Assembly: GCA_009392195.1 (NCBI GenBank)
Contig: VFGY01000016.1
Coordinates: 1 to 64,000 of the forward strand
DNA length: 64,000 nt
From: SAR202 cluster bacterium
Lineage (GTDB): Bacteria > Chloroflexota > Dehalococcoidia > Lucifugimonadales > OSU-TB39
Reading direction: 5' to 3'
Part shown: positions 26,747 through 36,468 of the stretch, one piece after another
Layout of the letters: each line of letters opens with the position of its first letter
Position numbering within the stretch: the first letter of the stretch is position 1
Position numbers and translations under genes: made by a program
Notes under the pieces: generated by a model
Databases searched by the model: none
Told to the model about the DNA's origin: nothing
The model's input: only the letters and a program-made list of their open reading frames with translations

Positions 26747-27604
26747 TTGGATAGTTTGCTGAAATATGAAGTCAATCAACTAATCGAGAATTCTTTAAGC
26801 GAAGATTTGTTTTCAGGCGATGCTACCACAGACATACTATTCAACAATGCAGTTCATGGAAAGGCATCTATATTAGCTAAGTCCGATGGAGTTTTATGTG
26901 GGTCTGATGTCGTAAGTAAAGTATTTGAACGAATTGATTCCAGATTGAAAATAGAATGGTTTTTACATGATGGAGATTCCTTTGTAGGTAAAGATAAGGT
27001 TTCAGTAGCTGAAATATCTGGGTCAATCGCTAGTATTTTAAAAGGTGAGAGAACGGCTATAAATTTCCTCCAACATTTGAGTGGCATCTCTACACAGACC
27101 AAAGTTTACGTAGATGCAATATCTGCATATAAAACCCAAATTCTTGATACAAGAAAAACCATTCCAGGATTACGTAACTTACAAAAATATGCCGTTAAAA
27201 TAGGCGGAGGTAAAAACCATCGGAAAAATTTAAGTGATGGAATATTAATAAAAGATAATCATATCAATGTAGCTTCTAAACATGGATACGGATTTGATTC
27301 AATAATATCTAAAATGAAAAAAAATGCTCCTAAGGATTTAAAGGTTGAAATTGAAGTATCAAATATTGAAGAAGTTGTTAGAGCACTGGAATCAGATGCA
27401 GATATTATTATGCTTGATAATATGAGTTCTGAAGAAATGAAAGTGGCTGTTGAAATAATTGACAGCAAAGCATTAACTGAAGCTTCTGGTGGCATAAATT
27501 TAGATAACATAGTATCAGTTGCTCAGACAGGAGTTGATTTTATATCAATAGGAGCGCTAACTCACTCAGTATCTGCCATCGATTTTAGTTTGGAAATGAT
27601 TTAA
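26747..27604 (+). CDS. nadC: Nicotinate-nucleotide pyrophosphorylase (carboxylating)
   Basis: A 285-residue quinolinate phosphoribosyltransferase. Features are LSEDLFSGDATTDIL, ERTAINFLQHLSGISTQTK, LDTRKTIPGLRNLQKYAV, GGGKNHRKNLSDGILIKDNH and IMLDNMS. The start is TTG with no good ribosome site, so it may shift a few codons. The stop shares bases with the stop of convergent dtd (TTAA at 27601-27604). Confidence 0.94.
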   Translation: MDSLLKYEVNQLIENSLSEDLFSGDATTDILFNNAVHGKASILAKSDGVLCGSDVVSKVFERIDSRLKIEWFLHDGDSFVGKDKVSVAEISGSIASILKGERTAINFLQHLSGISTQTKVYVDAISAYKTQILDTRKTIPGLRNLQKYAVKIGGGKNHRKNLSDGILIKDNHINVASKHGYGFDSIISKMKKNAPKDLKVEIEVSNIEEVVRALESDADIIMLDNMSSEEMKVAVEIIDSKALTEASGGINLDNIVSVAQTGVDFISIGALTHSVSAIDFSLEMI

Positions 27605-28059
27605 GGTTTATTGATTTTGTCTTTTGAATCAATCATTATAGTGACAGGGCCGTCGTTTAATATATTAACTACCATGTGAGATTGAAATTTACCTGTTTTA
27701 GTTATTACCCCTGTCTTTTTGAAATCATTAGTCAACTGATTGAAAATAACATTGGCTTTTTCTGGTGGAGCTGCTTCTGTAAAACTTGGCCTTCTACCTT
27801 TTCTAGTATCGCCATAGAGCGTGAATTGGCTTACAAGTAAAATTTCGTAGTTAGCTTCTTTAACTGATATATCAAAATTCCCGTTATCGCTAGGGAATAA
27901 TCTCATGTTTGTAATTTTTTGTACCAAATACTCTATATCTTTAGCTTCGTCTGTTTGTCCAATCCCAACTAACAAAACTAATCCATTTTCTATAGATGAA
28001 AAGGTTTTGTTAGATATTGATACTGATGCTTTAGATACCCGTTGTAAAACAATTTTCAA
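27601..28059 (-). CDS. dtd: D-aminoacyl-tRNA deacylase
   Basis: A 152-residue proofreading enzyme that removes D-amino acids (and Gly) from tRNAs. It starts MKIVLQRVSKASVSI and has the active-site SQFTLYGDTRKGRRPSFTEA and the GPVTIMID cross-subunit Gly-Pro motif. Length is normal. It converges on nadC with overlapping stops and lies 8 bases after the FmdB-type gene. Confidence 0.95.
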   Translation of the reverse strand: MKIVLQRVSKASVSISNKTFSSIENGLVLLVGIGQTDEAKDIEYLVQKITNMRLFPSDNGNFDISVKEANYEILLVSQFTLYGDTRKGRRPSFTEAAPPEKANVIFNQLTNDFKKTGVITKTGKFQSHMVVNILNDGPVTIMIDSKDKINKP

Positions 28060-28067
28060 CTGTGAAT

Positions 28068-28433
28068 TTACTTGGTAGACGTTTTCGAAGTAGATTTTTC
28101 TGTTGAATTATTAGCTTTTGATGTTGAATCTGAAGTGGCTTTGGGATTTTTATTCTTAGATTCATTATCTTCCTTTGTGGTTCCTTTTGGATTTATTTTT
28201 TCGGAAGATGTTTTATCATCAGTGTTTTCAGAAGAAGGCTGAGATGTGCTACCCTTTTTGCCGTAATCATTCACATAAAATCCGCTTCCTTTAAATACAA
28301 CGGGTACTGATAAAATGACCCGTTGAGATTTAGTATCGCATCTTGGGCATGGTGCTACGGTTTCTGCTTGAAAGCTCTGTCTTAGTTCAAATCGATGTCC
28401 GCACTCTGGACAATCGTATACATATGTAGGCAC
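28068..28433 (-). CDS. FmdB-family zinc-ribbon protein with Ser/Thr/Lys-rich tail
   Basis: A 121-residue protein whose first ~50 residues are an FmdB-type zinc ribbon: MPTYVYDCPECGHRFELRQS, then CPRCDTKSQRV and FKGSGFYVNDYG. Start GTG 28433 gives the family MPTY N-terminus with GGAG 6 bases upstream; TTG at 28445 would bury that site. The last ~65 residues are low-complexity Ser, Thr, Lys, Asn and Asp. FmdB proteins are putative regulators with no firm function. Confidence 0.85.
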   Translation of the reverse strand: MPTYVYDCPECGHRFELRQSFQAETVAPCPRCDTKSQRVILSVPVVFKGSGFYVNDYGKKGSTSQPSSENTDDKTSSEKINPKGTTKEDNESKNKNPKATSDSTSKANNSTEKSTSKTSTK

Positions 28434-28532
28434 TTTGATCTCCAATAAAATGGTAATAAATCAGCAGTGTAAATGTTAAACTGCTAATTCAAAATAGCAT
28501 TGAGGTGTTACTGTGTCAAGCAAATTGCACCA

Positions 28533-30737
28533 TCAAGAATTATATTGAGATATTCCTGCTTCCCAGTAATTTCGTATTTCATCAACAGTGGTTTCTATTA
28601 GATTTCCAATAGATATATTTTTTTCTGATACATATCCTACTTTCAAAATGGGAATTGATTGTTGTTTGCATTGTTGGATGATCTGCTGTTCATTAGCTGG
28701 ACTTACAGAAATTAAAATTCTAGACTGTTCTTCTCCGAATAATGCGACATCCCATCTTTCTTTGATTTCACAAGTTACGGTTATTCCTTTTGATCCCTTT
28801 ATACAGCACTCGGATATAGCTACTGCAATGCCTCCGTCTGAACAATCGTGAGATGATTGTATAATCCCCATTTTAATTAATTCTCGGCATATACTTTGAA
28901 CTTTCTTTTCCATTTGCAGGTCAATATGAAGTTTCCCTGCTACTAATTGGTGATTAATGTAGGACCATTCGCTACCACTTAATGCTTGAATATTTGTGCT
29001 GAGAGAAGACATCCCCAATAGGTATACTACGTCACCAGCCGATTTGAAATCGCTAGATACCGCTTGTGTATCGTCTTTAATCAGACCTAAAGCACCTATT
29101 ATAGGTGTGGGGTATATGTTTCCTTCGTTAGTTTGATTGTAAAGGCTAACATTACCGCTGATGACAGGTATATCAAATACTGTACAGGCGTCTACAATTC
29201 CTTCTATACATTTTTCCAATTGATAATAAACATCATTTTCTTCAGGGTTTCCAAAATTTAAACAATCAGTTATTGCTACAGGATTTGCACCCACAGTGGA
29301 AAGGTTTCTACATGCCTCTGCCACAGATATAGCTCCACCAATTTTAGGATCGATGTAGCAATATCTTCCATTACCATCAGTTGTTAACGCAAGTTTAATA
29401 TTTGTCCCCTTTATTCGTAAAACGGCAGCATCATTCCCAGGTGGGATTAGTGTATTGGTTTGGACTTGGTGGTCATATTGTTTGTAAATATGTTCTTTGC
29501 TTGCTATATTAGGCGAAGAAAGTAGTTTTTTTAATGCATCGATAGGGTTTGAAGGTAATTCTATTGGATCAAAATCGAAACTTTGTAAATCTTTAATATA
29601 TGAAGGTTTAGTAGTGTCAAATACATAATTTGGTGGGTTGGTTAATAAAGCAGTTGGTATTGTGGCTACTGAACTGGAATTGTATTCAATTCGAGCGATT
29701 CCATCGTTGGTTGCTCGTCCTATTTTGGAAAATGATATGCCCCATTTTTTACATGTATCAATAACTATATTTTCGTAATTAGGTTCTACAGCTATTATCA
29801 TTCTTTCTTGAGATTCCGATAGCATTATTTCGTATGGAGTCATACCGCTATCTCTTAATGGCACTTTATCTAATTCTATATAAATCCCGCATTTTCCGTT
29901 TTCTGCAGCTTCTATAGTGGCAGTTGCTAATCCAGCTGCACCTAAATCTTGTATTCCGACAACATGTTCGTTTAGAGCTAATTCTAAACACGCTTCTATT
30001 AAAATTTTTTCCATGAATGGATTGCCGACTTGTACTGCAGAACGAAGTTCTTGATTTTCATCTAATGACTTTGAAGCTAAGCCAGAAGCTCCATGGATTC
30101 CATCTCGTCCTGTTTCTGATCCAATTAGGAATATAGATGAATTGGGTTCCATAGTAGCTTTTTTGATCTTGTTATGATCTACCACACCAACGCACATAGC
30201 ATTAACTAGGGGATTTCCATTATAAGGACTAGAGAAATATACCTCTCCTCCTACATTAGGTACTCCTATACAATTACCGTAGTTAGAAATTCCATTAACT
30301 ACACCTTTTAAGAGGTTTATGCTGTTTAATTTAGATGCTTCGCCAAATCTAAGTGAATTCAAAAGTGCAATAGGTCTTGCACCCATGGAAAAAATATCTC
30401 GAACGATCCCTCCTATTCCAGTAGCAGCGCCTTGGATAGGTTCTATAGCAGAAGGGTGATTATGCGATTCGATTTTCATTACTATAGCGCGATTATCACC
30501 TATATCTATCGCTCCAGCATTCTCTGAGCCGTGTTCCACCAATACGTTATTTGCAGGTAATTTGCTAAAATGTTTTAAAAGTGATTTGGAGTGTTTGTAT
30601 CCGCAATGTTCGCTCCAAGCTGACCCAAACATACCTAATTCGAGTTCATTTGGCTCACGTCCTAGAGAAGAAACTATTTTTGCATATTCTGATTCAGATA
30701 TTGCTAATTCTGATAGTAATGTTTTCAAATTGTTCAT
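28533..30737 (-). CDS. purL: Phosphoribosylformylglycinamidine synthase subunit PurL
   Basis: A 734-residue ATP-dependent FGAM synthase of the small type that needs PurQ and PurS. Motifs include MFGSAWSEHCGYKHSK near the N-terminus, VMKIESHNHPSAIEP, GAATGIGGIVRDIFSMGARP and SHDCSDGGIAVAISE. It follows purQ in purine biosynthesis order. purS, the third subunit, is not next to either gene. Confidence 0.96.
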   Translation of the reverse strand: MNNLKTLLSELAISESEYAKIVSSLGREPNELELGMFGSAWSEHCGYKHSKSLLKHFSKLPANNVLVEHGSENAGAIDIGDNRAIVMKIESHNHPSAIEPIQGAATGIGGIVRDIFSMGARPIALLNSLRFGEASKLNSINLLKGVVNGISNYGNCIGVPNVGGEVYFSSPYNGNPLVNAMCVGVVDHNKIKKATMEPNSSIFLIGSETGRDGIHGASGLASKSLDENQELRSAVQVGNPFMEKILIEACLELALNEHVVGIQDLGAAGLATATIEAAENGKCGIYIELDKVPLRDSGMTPYEIMLSESQERMIIAVEPNYENIVIDTCKKWGISFSKIGRATNDGIARIEYNSSSVATIPTALLTNPPNYVFDTTKPSYIKDLQSFDFDPIELPSNPIDALKKLLSSPNIASKEHIYKQYDHQVQTNTLIPPGNDAAVLRIKGTNIKLALTTDGNGRYCYIDPKIGGAISVAEACRNLSTVGANPVAITDCLNFGNPEENDVYYQLEKCIEGIVDACTVFDIPVISGNVSLYNQTNEGNIYPTPIIGALGLIKDDTQAVSSDFKSAGDVVYLLGMSSLSTNIQALSGSEWSYINHQLVAGKLHIDLQMEKKVQSICRELIKMGIIQSSHDCSDGGIAVAISECCIKGSKGITVTCEIKERWDVALFGEEQSRILISVSPANEQQIIQQCKQQSIPILKVGYVSEKNISIGNLIETTVDEIRNYWEAGISQYNS

Positions 30738-30762
30738 AGGTTGAATTATCTATATATATGGA

Positions 30763-31458
30763 TTATATGGATTTTTTATTGGAGATTATGGAGTTAAATA
30801 TTTTTGTCCCATCCGTACTGCCTAGAATTGATTCGCAACATCTTTCTGGGTGTGGCATCATTCCTACTACATTACCTTCCTTATTACTGATACCAGCAAT
30901 AAATTCTATAGAGCCATTTGGATTATAAGATTTTTCATGTAGACCTTTTTCTGAGCTGTATTTGAATAAGATTTGGTTGTTGTTTTTAAGTTCGTTTAAA
31001 ATTCTTGGTTCTGCATAATAACGTCCATCTCCATGGGATATTGGAATTTTCAACACCTGGTTTTGTTCACAAAGTTTGGTAAAAGGATTATTGGTATTTT
31101 CAACTTTTAAATTTACCCATTGGCAGCGAAATTGCAAAGATTCGTTTTTTAACAAGGCACCTGGCAATAGACCTGATTCGCATAAAATTTGGAAACCATT
31201 GCATATTCCTAAAACTAATCCTCCTGAATCAGAAAATTTCTTAATCGAATTCATGACTGGAGAAAATTGAGCGATTGCACCAGGTCTTAGATAGTCTCCA
31301 TATGAAAAGCCACCCGGTACTATAATGCAGTCAAGGTGCGATATGTCAGTAGCGTGATGCCATATATATTCTGTTTCTTGTTTAAGTACTTCTGATAACA
31401 CATGATAGCAATCGTGATCGCTCCAAGTACCTGGGAATTGAACTACACCAAATTTCAT
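30763..31458 (-). CDS. purQ: Phosphoribosylformylglycinamidine synthase subunit PurQ
   Basis: A 231-residue glutaminase subunit that feeds ammonia to PurL. It has [32 protein letters not shown], nucleophile Cys in [13 protein letters not shown] and the His-Glu pair in [10 protein letters not shown]. It lies 25 bases before purL and 19 after yqeY on the minus strand. Confidence 0.96.
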   Translation of the reverse strand: MKFGVVQFPGTWSDHDCYHVLSEVLKQETEYIWHHATDISHLDCIIVPGGFSYGDYLRPGAIAQFSPVMNSIKKFSDSGGLVLGICNGFQILCESGLLPGALLKNESLQFRCQWVNLKVENTNNPFTKLCEQNQVLKIPISHGDGRYYAEPRILNELKNNNQILFKYSSEKGLHEKSYNPNGSIEFIAGISNKEGNVVGMMPHPERCCESILGSTDGTKIFNSIISNKKSI

Positions 31459-31477
31459 TTGTTATAAATCCATTGTT

Positions 31478-31918
31478 TTACTTGTTTAATATTTTATTTA
31501 CTGTAGCACTTATAATTTTGCCGTCGGCTTTTCCTTTTACTTTTGGCATTACCCACGACATAACTTTACCGATATCCTGCAAAGAATTAGCATTAGTTTC
31601 TTTTATTCCATCTTTTACAATAGCTTCTATCTCAGTTTGCGAAAGTTGCTCAGGGAGATAACTCATGATTATTGAAAGTTCTTTTTCTTCTACTTCTACA
31701 AGATCGGTGCGATTTCCGTTTGTATATGCTTCTATGCTTTCTCTTCTTTGTTTTGCCTGCTTATTTAGCACATCTACTATTTGTTCATTAGTTAGAGTCG
31801 AGCCTATAGATATTTCTCTGTTATGTATTTCAGATTTCAGATACCGTAGTACAGATTTGCTCACATTATCACCTTGCTTAATCGCGGTTTTAAGGTCTTC
31901 ATTTATTTTGTTAAGCAT
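31478..31918 (-). CDS. GatB/YqeY domain protein
   Basis: A 146-residue YqeY-family protein, related to the tail domain of amidotransferase GatB: LNKINEDLKTAIKQGD, LRYLKSEIHNREI, SYLPEQLSQTEIEAIV, and DIGKVMSWVMPKVKGKADGK. Its cellular role is not established; a link to tRNA or translation is presumed from GatB. It stands between gltX and purQ. Confidence 0.9.
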   Translation of the reverse strand: MLNKINEDLKTAIKQGDNVSKSVLRYLKSEIHNREISIGSTLTNEQIVDVLNKQAKQRRESIEAYTNGNRTDLVEVEEKELSIIMSYLPEQLSQTEIEAIVKDGIKETNANSLQDIGKVMSWVMPKVKGKADGKIISATVNKILNK

Positions 31919-31953
31919 TTATATATATTACCTGCCTTGATTATTTAATAAAA

Positions 31954-33435
31954 TTATTCCAATTTCGATATTGCATTATCAATTCTTTCAAATGATTTTT
32001 CCCGACCTATTATTTCTATGGATTTGAATAAAGGAGGAGATACTTCTAATCCACTGAGAGCCACCCTTACTGATCCTAATAACTGTCTAGGTTTTAATTC
32101 CATTTCCTCTGCTGAAAGTCTTAAAGAGGTTTCTATATTTGATTCATTGAATTGCTGAATATTTGAAAGATTTAGAACTACTGTCTTTAAAGCATGTTTT
32201 GTCGTTTCTTTATCTGTTCCTTTTTGCACTAAATCTTCATTGTTGTATTGTATATCATCAGAAAAAAAGAAGTTTACTAAAGGTTTTACATCTTGTAGCG
32301 TTTTAACTCGTTCTTTTATTAAAGGTATAATTGGAATAATTTGAGACAAAGATGGTACGGGATAAATTCCCATTTCTGGATATTTCTCCCAATATTCCAA
32401 TATCGTTGTAGCTAATGATTCGTCTGAAACGGTCCTTATAAAATAGCCATTTAACCAATTCAATTTTTGGATGTCAAAAATGGCTCCTGATTTACTGACT
32501 CTTTCAAGAGAAAAACCTTTGATTATTTCTGGGATTGTGAGTACTTCTGATTTGTCATCAACGGACCACCCTAGTAGAGATAGAAATACAAAGATTGCTT
32601 TTGGTAAATAGCCTTGTTTCCTGTATTCCAATACAGACGTTGTGCCATGTCTTTTGCTTAATTTGCTTTTGTCTGGTGCTAATATTATTGGTAGGTGGGC
32701 AAATTCTGGCGGAGTCCACCCAAGTGCTTTGTAAATAGCGAGGTGTTTAGGAGTGCTTGATAACCATTCTTCGGCCCTGATCACATGTGATATTTCCATG
32801 GAGTGGTCATCTATTACATTAGCTAAATGATATGTTGGGAATCCATCTGATTTAATTATAATGAAATCATCTATGACTTTGTTTTGGAACTTTACTTCCC
32901 CTCTGATTATGTCAAACAAATGCCATTCACCTTCTAATGGCATAGCGAATCTAATCACTGATGGTGTTTGTGTTTCTTCGATATCTTTTATTTGTTCCGG
33001 GGTTAAATATCTACATTTTTGATCATATGAAGTATCTAGTTTTTTTGCCCTTCTCTGCTCACGAACTTCATGTAATCTTTCTGGAGAGCAATAACATTTG
33101 TATGCTTTTCCGTTTTTTAAAAGCTGATTGGCAAATGGTATGTAATATGTCTCTAACCTTTTTGATTGAAGGTATGGGCCGAAAGGTTTGTCAGTATTAG
33201 GGCCTTCATCCCAATCCATTGACAACCAATTTAGGGATTCTAGTATATTTTCAACTGCTCCCGGTACGGTTCTACTTTGGTCTGTATCTTCTATTCTAAC
33301 GACAAATTTCCCGGATTTGTTTTTAGCAAAGAGCCATGTAAATATAGCAGTTCGTATATTCCCAACATGAGGGTCGCCAGTAGGACTAGGAGCATATCGC
33401 ACTCTAACTGTATTTTGGGAATTTGTCTTGTTCAT
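31954..33435 (-). CDS. gltX: Glutamyl-tRNA synthetase
   Basis: A 493-residue class I synthetase. The HIGH-type motif is in RYAPSPTGDPHVGNIRTAI, KMSKS appears as KLSKRHG, and FVVRIEDTDQSR is the Glu/Gln-specific block. A Cys cluster (CYCSPERLHEVR...C) may bind zinc. The C-terminal anticodon domain is complete. Whether it is discriminating or also charges tRNA-Gln cannot be judged; gatCAB is not in the window. Confidence 0.96.
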   Translation of the reverse strand: MNKTNSQNTVRVRYAPSPTGDPHVGNIRTAIFTWLFAKNKSGKFVVRIEDTDQSRTVPGAVENILESLNWLSMDWDEGPNTDKPFGPYLQSKRLETYYIPFANQLLKNGKAYKCYCSPERLHEVREQRRAKKLDTSYDQKCRYLTPEQIKDIEETQTPSVIRFAMPLEGEWHLFDIIRGEVKFQNKVIDDFIIIKSDGFPTYHLANVIDDHSMEISHVIRAEEWLSSTPKHLAIYKALGWTPPEFAHLPIILAPDKSKLSKRHGTTSVLEYRKQGYLPKAIFVFLSLLGWSVDDKSEVLTIPEIIKGFSLERVSKSGAIFDIQKLNWLNGYFIRTVSDESLATTILEYWEKYPEMGIYPVPSLSQIIPIIPLIKERVKTLQDVKPLVNFFFSDDIQYNNEDLVQKGTDKETTKHALKTVVLNLSNIQQFNESNIETSLRLSAEEMELKPRQLLGSVRVALSGLEVSPPLFKSIEIIGREKSFERIDNAISKLE

Positions 33436-33465
33436 TTTTTATCTCAATTCAGGGTTTGATTTGTA

Positions 33466-34389
33466 TTATAAGATTTCCAGAAGATTTTTTAGGTCAGGTG
33501 CTAATGGGCATTCAAATTCTACATATTTCTTTGTGAAAGGCATCTTAAAACCAATTTTTTTGGCATGAAGGAATTGCCTTTCCAAATTTTCGTTTGCTTT
33601 TCCGTATAATTCATCACCGACAATAGAATAACCAATTGAGTTTAAATGTACTCTAATTTGGTGGGTTCTTCCAGTTAAGGGTGATATTTCTAATAAACTG
33701 TGGTTAGGGTATTTCATGATTTCTCTATATTTTGTAACTGAATGTTTGCCATCTGTAATCACGCACATTTTTTTTCGATCGGTAGGATGTCTTCCAATAT
33801 TGCCTTCGATTATAGCTTCTTTAGGTCGTATATGACCGTCAACTAGTCCTATATATACTTTGTTGATCTGTTTTGTTTTAAATTGATTAGATAATTCTAT
33901 GTGCGATTCTTCGTTTTTAGAAATAATTAAAATTCCAGATGTATCTTTATCCAATCTATGGACTATTCCTGGTCTAAATTTAGTGCCTGGAAATTTAATT
34001 TCTGGATAATTTGCAACAATCGCATTGGCAAGTGTCTTTGTTGTGTTAGTGGGCGTAGGGTGGACTGTTAGTCCGGCAGGCTTGTTGATAAGAATTATAT
34101 TTTCATTTTCAAATATTACGTCTAAGTTTAATTCAAAAGGATGGAGGGTAGTTGTTGGTAAGGGCTCTTTGATTGTAAATTTAATCGTTTGACCATCTTG
34201 GATCAATGAAGATGAACGAGCAGGTTTGCCGTCTATAGTAGCGTTTCCTTGGTCAATCATTTTTTTAATTTTCGTTCTTGAATATTTAGGGAGTTTTATA
34301 GATAGAAAAATGTCTAACCTAGAATTAGAGTTAGTAACTTTTATTTCAAATGTTTTAGAGGGATTATCAGAAGGTAAGACTACATGCAT
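33466..34389 (-). CDS. rluD: RluD-family rRNA pseudouridine synthase
   Basis: A 307-residue enzyme with an N-terminal S4 domain (SRLDIFLSIKLPKYSRTKIKK) and the RsuA/RluA catalytic domain with Asp in GIVHRLDKDTSGILIISKN and the LLEISPLTGRTHQIRVHL block. It probably modifies 23S rRNA in the helix 69 region. It follows lspA closely, a frequent neighbour pair. Confidence 0.92.
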   Translation of the reverse strand: MHVVLPSDNPSKTFEIKVTNSNSRLDIFLSIKLPKYSRTKIKKMIDQGNATIDGKPARSSSLIQDGQTIKFTIKEPLPTTTLHPFELNLDVIFENENIILINKPAGLTVHPTPTNTTKTLANAIVANYPEIKFPGTKFRPGIVHRLDKDTSGILIISKNEESHIELSNQFKTKQINKVYIGLVDGHIRPKEAIIEGNIGRHPTDRKKMCVITDGKHSVTKYREIMKYPNHSLLEISPLTGRTHQIRVHLNSIGYSIVGDELYGKANENLERQFLHAKKIGFKMPFTKKYVEFECPLAPDLKNLLEIL

Positions 34390-34397
34390 TTCAAGTT

Positions 34398-34946
34398 TTA
34401 TTTTTCAATTACTTTAGATATTTTTTCTCTGTAAAGTATTCCTGAGATTAAAATGGTTATCCCCACTACTATACTAGAATCAGCAATGTTGAACACTGGC
34501 CACCAACCAACTGAAATAAAGTCGGTAACTGCCCCAAAAGCCAACCTATCTGACAAATTGCTTATTGCACCCCCTAATTGAAGTCCTAGTGCAATTCTTA
34601 GAATTATGTTGCCTTTTGTATATTCGTTATATATGTATATAAGGAATATTAAAGCTATTAACGAAGCTACTATGAGAAGAATCGTTTGGCCTTGAAGTAA
34701 TCCGAACGCGGTTCCAGTGTTATATGTATGGTAAATCCTGAAAATTCCGATTTCAGGCCATGACTCGTAAAGGTTAAATTGAGATTTAATTGTGTATTTT
34801 GATAATTGGTCTAATATGATTACAATGATTAATGTTGCCATCAAAACTAGGTCTGTATATATTAAGCGCTTAGTTTTTGAATTAGTTTTTGTTGTATTCT
34901 GATTCAAATCATCTGTGTCTGATGGTTCGATTAATTCATTATCCAT
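34398..34946 (-). CDS. lspA: Lipoprotein signal peptidase
   Basis: A 182-residue aspartyl membrane peptidase with four membrane helices. Catalytic Asp lie in ISNLSDRLAFGAV and PVFNIADSSIVVG; VIILDQLSKY and NTGTAFG are the other signatures. A polar extension of about 30 residues precedes the first helix. It would process the HtrA, cyclophilin and thioredoxin-like lipoproteins encoded in this window. Confidence 0.94.
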   Translation of the reverse strand: MDNELIEPSDTDDLNQNTTKTNSKTKRLIYTDLVLMATLIIVIILDQLSKYTIKSQFNLYESWPEIGIFRIYHTYNTGTAFGLLQGQTILLIVASLIALIFLIYIYNEYTKGNIILRIALGLQLGGAISNLSDRLAFGAVTDFISVGWWPVFNIADSSIVVGITILISGILYREKISKVIEK

Positions 34947-35151
34947 ACTGGCATCCTTAATATTCTCAACCTATTTTAAGATATGTGGTCTTATATAACT
35001 AGTCGGTAGCGCTTATTATGTATAAATGGTGGAGAAATATAAGTTTATGATTGGGATGATACTAATATAAGTTTATAATGGTATTTAAATTGAGTTAAAT
35101 TAATCACGACGCGTTTAATTAGCTTAAATATTGGTTTTATGGAGTGTTTAT

Positions 35152-35310
35152 ATGTACTCGAAAATTGGTTTAGGCTTCATATTGATTATAGTTGGATTTT
35201 TGTTGCAGTCACGGATTATCGAATGGCTTTTGGATGTTGCAGGCTGGATTTTTATAATTATTGGATTAGTGGCTTTAATAACCGGTATAGTTGACCGAAT
35301 AAAAAAATAA
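35152..35310 (+). CDS. Small membrane protein, 52 residues
   Basis: ATG 35152 has GGAG 7 bases upstream and opens a 52-codon frame with two hydrophobic helices (LGFILIIVGFLL and WIFIIIGLVALITGI) linked by a short polar loop, ending in VDRIKK. No family is recognised. It ends 37 bases before threonine synthase and could share its transcript. Confidence 0.6.
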   Translation: MYSKIGLGFILIIVGFLLQSRIIEWLLDVAGWIFIIIGLVALITGIVDRIKK

Positions 35311-35347
35311 GTTGATCTAAAATACTTAATAAATTACACATGATTTT

Positions 35348-36463
35348 ATGAACCATTTCCAATTAATTTGTATTGATTGTAACGAAGCTCATAATCCATC
35401 ATTTGAATTACTTAGGTGTTCAAAATGTGATGGGATTTTAGATGTGAGGTATTCATCTTCGTATATTGAAGGAATTAGAGAAAATTTAAGTTTTAATGCA
35501 TTAATTGAATTAATGACTCCTATTATTGATAAGGAATTTATAGTTTCTTTAGGTGAGGGGAATACTCCGTGTACTGAGATATCAACGGTCGGCTCTGACA
35601 TTAAACAACATTTAATAGCTAAGTTAGAATATATGAATCCTACAGGATCCTTTAAAGATCGTGGGGTTGCTACAATGATTTCTGCTGCAAAATATTATGG
35701 GGTTAAAGAAATAGTAGAAGATTCATCAGGAAATGCAGGAGCTTCAGTTGCTGCTTATGCAGCTACTGCAGGAATTAAATCGAATATTTTTGTTCCTTCT
35801 AATGCGGCAGGGTCTAAATTGGCCCAGATATCGGCATACGGAGCAGTAGTGCATAAGATAGACGGATCAAGATCAGATGTTACAGAAAAATTGATTGATT
35901 ACAAAGATAAATTCGATTTACATTATGGTTCGCATGCTATCAGTCCTTTTTTTATAGAAGGTAACAAAAGATTTGCTTACGAAATTGCTTTGAATCCAGA
36001 GATCGATTTACCTCAACATATTATTTTTCCTGTGGGAAATGGAGGTCTTTTACTAGGGGCTTGGAAGGGATTCATGGAATTGTTTCTTTTTGGATTAATT
36101 AGGGAAATGCCTAAATTACATTCCGTACAATCTGAGTTGATTGATCCAATTACGCGTGCGTACTACTCGGATGTATTTGATTCGCAGGAGGGAGTGACAT
36201 TGGCAACTGGTATATCAGTAAAATCTCCTCCAAGATTGAACCAGATAATTGAAGTTATTAATCAAACTAAAGGTAGAGCGATATCAATAACAGAAAAACA
36301 AATGATTGATGCTAAGGAATTTTTATGCCATAAAGGTTTGTATTGTGAATATACATCTGCGGTGACTTTAGCTGGTTTGCATAAATTGGTAGAAATAGGA
36401 GAAATAAACACTGGGCAAACAGTTTTGTTGCCTTTGACCGGTACCGGATTAAAAGAAAATTAA
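35348..36463 (+). CDS. thrC: Threonine synthase (PLP)
   Basis: A 371-residue PLP enzyme converting phosphohomoserine to threonine. The N-terminus has a zinc-ribbon-like pair (CIDC...CSKC), and the PLP Lys is in NPTGSFKDRG. SSGNAGASVAAYAA and PVGNGGLLLG bind the phosphate of PLP. It converges on the aminotransferase gene with 5 bases between stops. No other threonine genes are near. A related beta-replacing enzyme cannot be fully excluded. Confidence 0.85.
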   Translation: MNHFQLICIDCNEAHNPSFELLRCSKCDGILDVRYSSSYIEGIRENLSFNALIELMTPIIDKEFIVSLGEGNTPCTEISTVGSDIKQHLIAKLEYMNPTGSFKDRGVATMISAAKYYGVKEIVEDSSGNAGASVAAYAATAGIKSNIFVPSNAAGSKLAQISAYGAVVHKIDGSRSDVTEKLIDYKDKFDLHYGSHAISPFFIEGNKRFAYEIALNPEIDLPQHIIFPVGNGGLLLGAWKGFMELFLFGLIREMPKLHSVQSELIDPITRAYYSDVFDSQEGVTLATGISVKSPPRLNQIIEVINQTKGRAISITEKQMIDAKEFLCHKGLYCEYTSAVTLAGLHKLVEIGEINTGQTVLLPLTGTGLKEN

Positions 36464-36468
36464 GGACT

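Noticed and set aside
28462-28486. AGCAGT...ACTGCT inverted repeat between purL and the FmdB-like gene
   Set aside because: Only six pairs, no T run on either strand; not enough for a terminator.
35037-35076. Two copies of ATATAAGTTTAT 28 bases apart upstream of the small membrane protein
   Set aside because: Short AT-rich repeats are expected by chance at this base composition.
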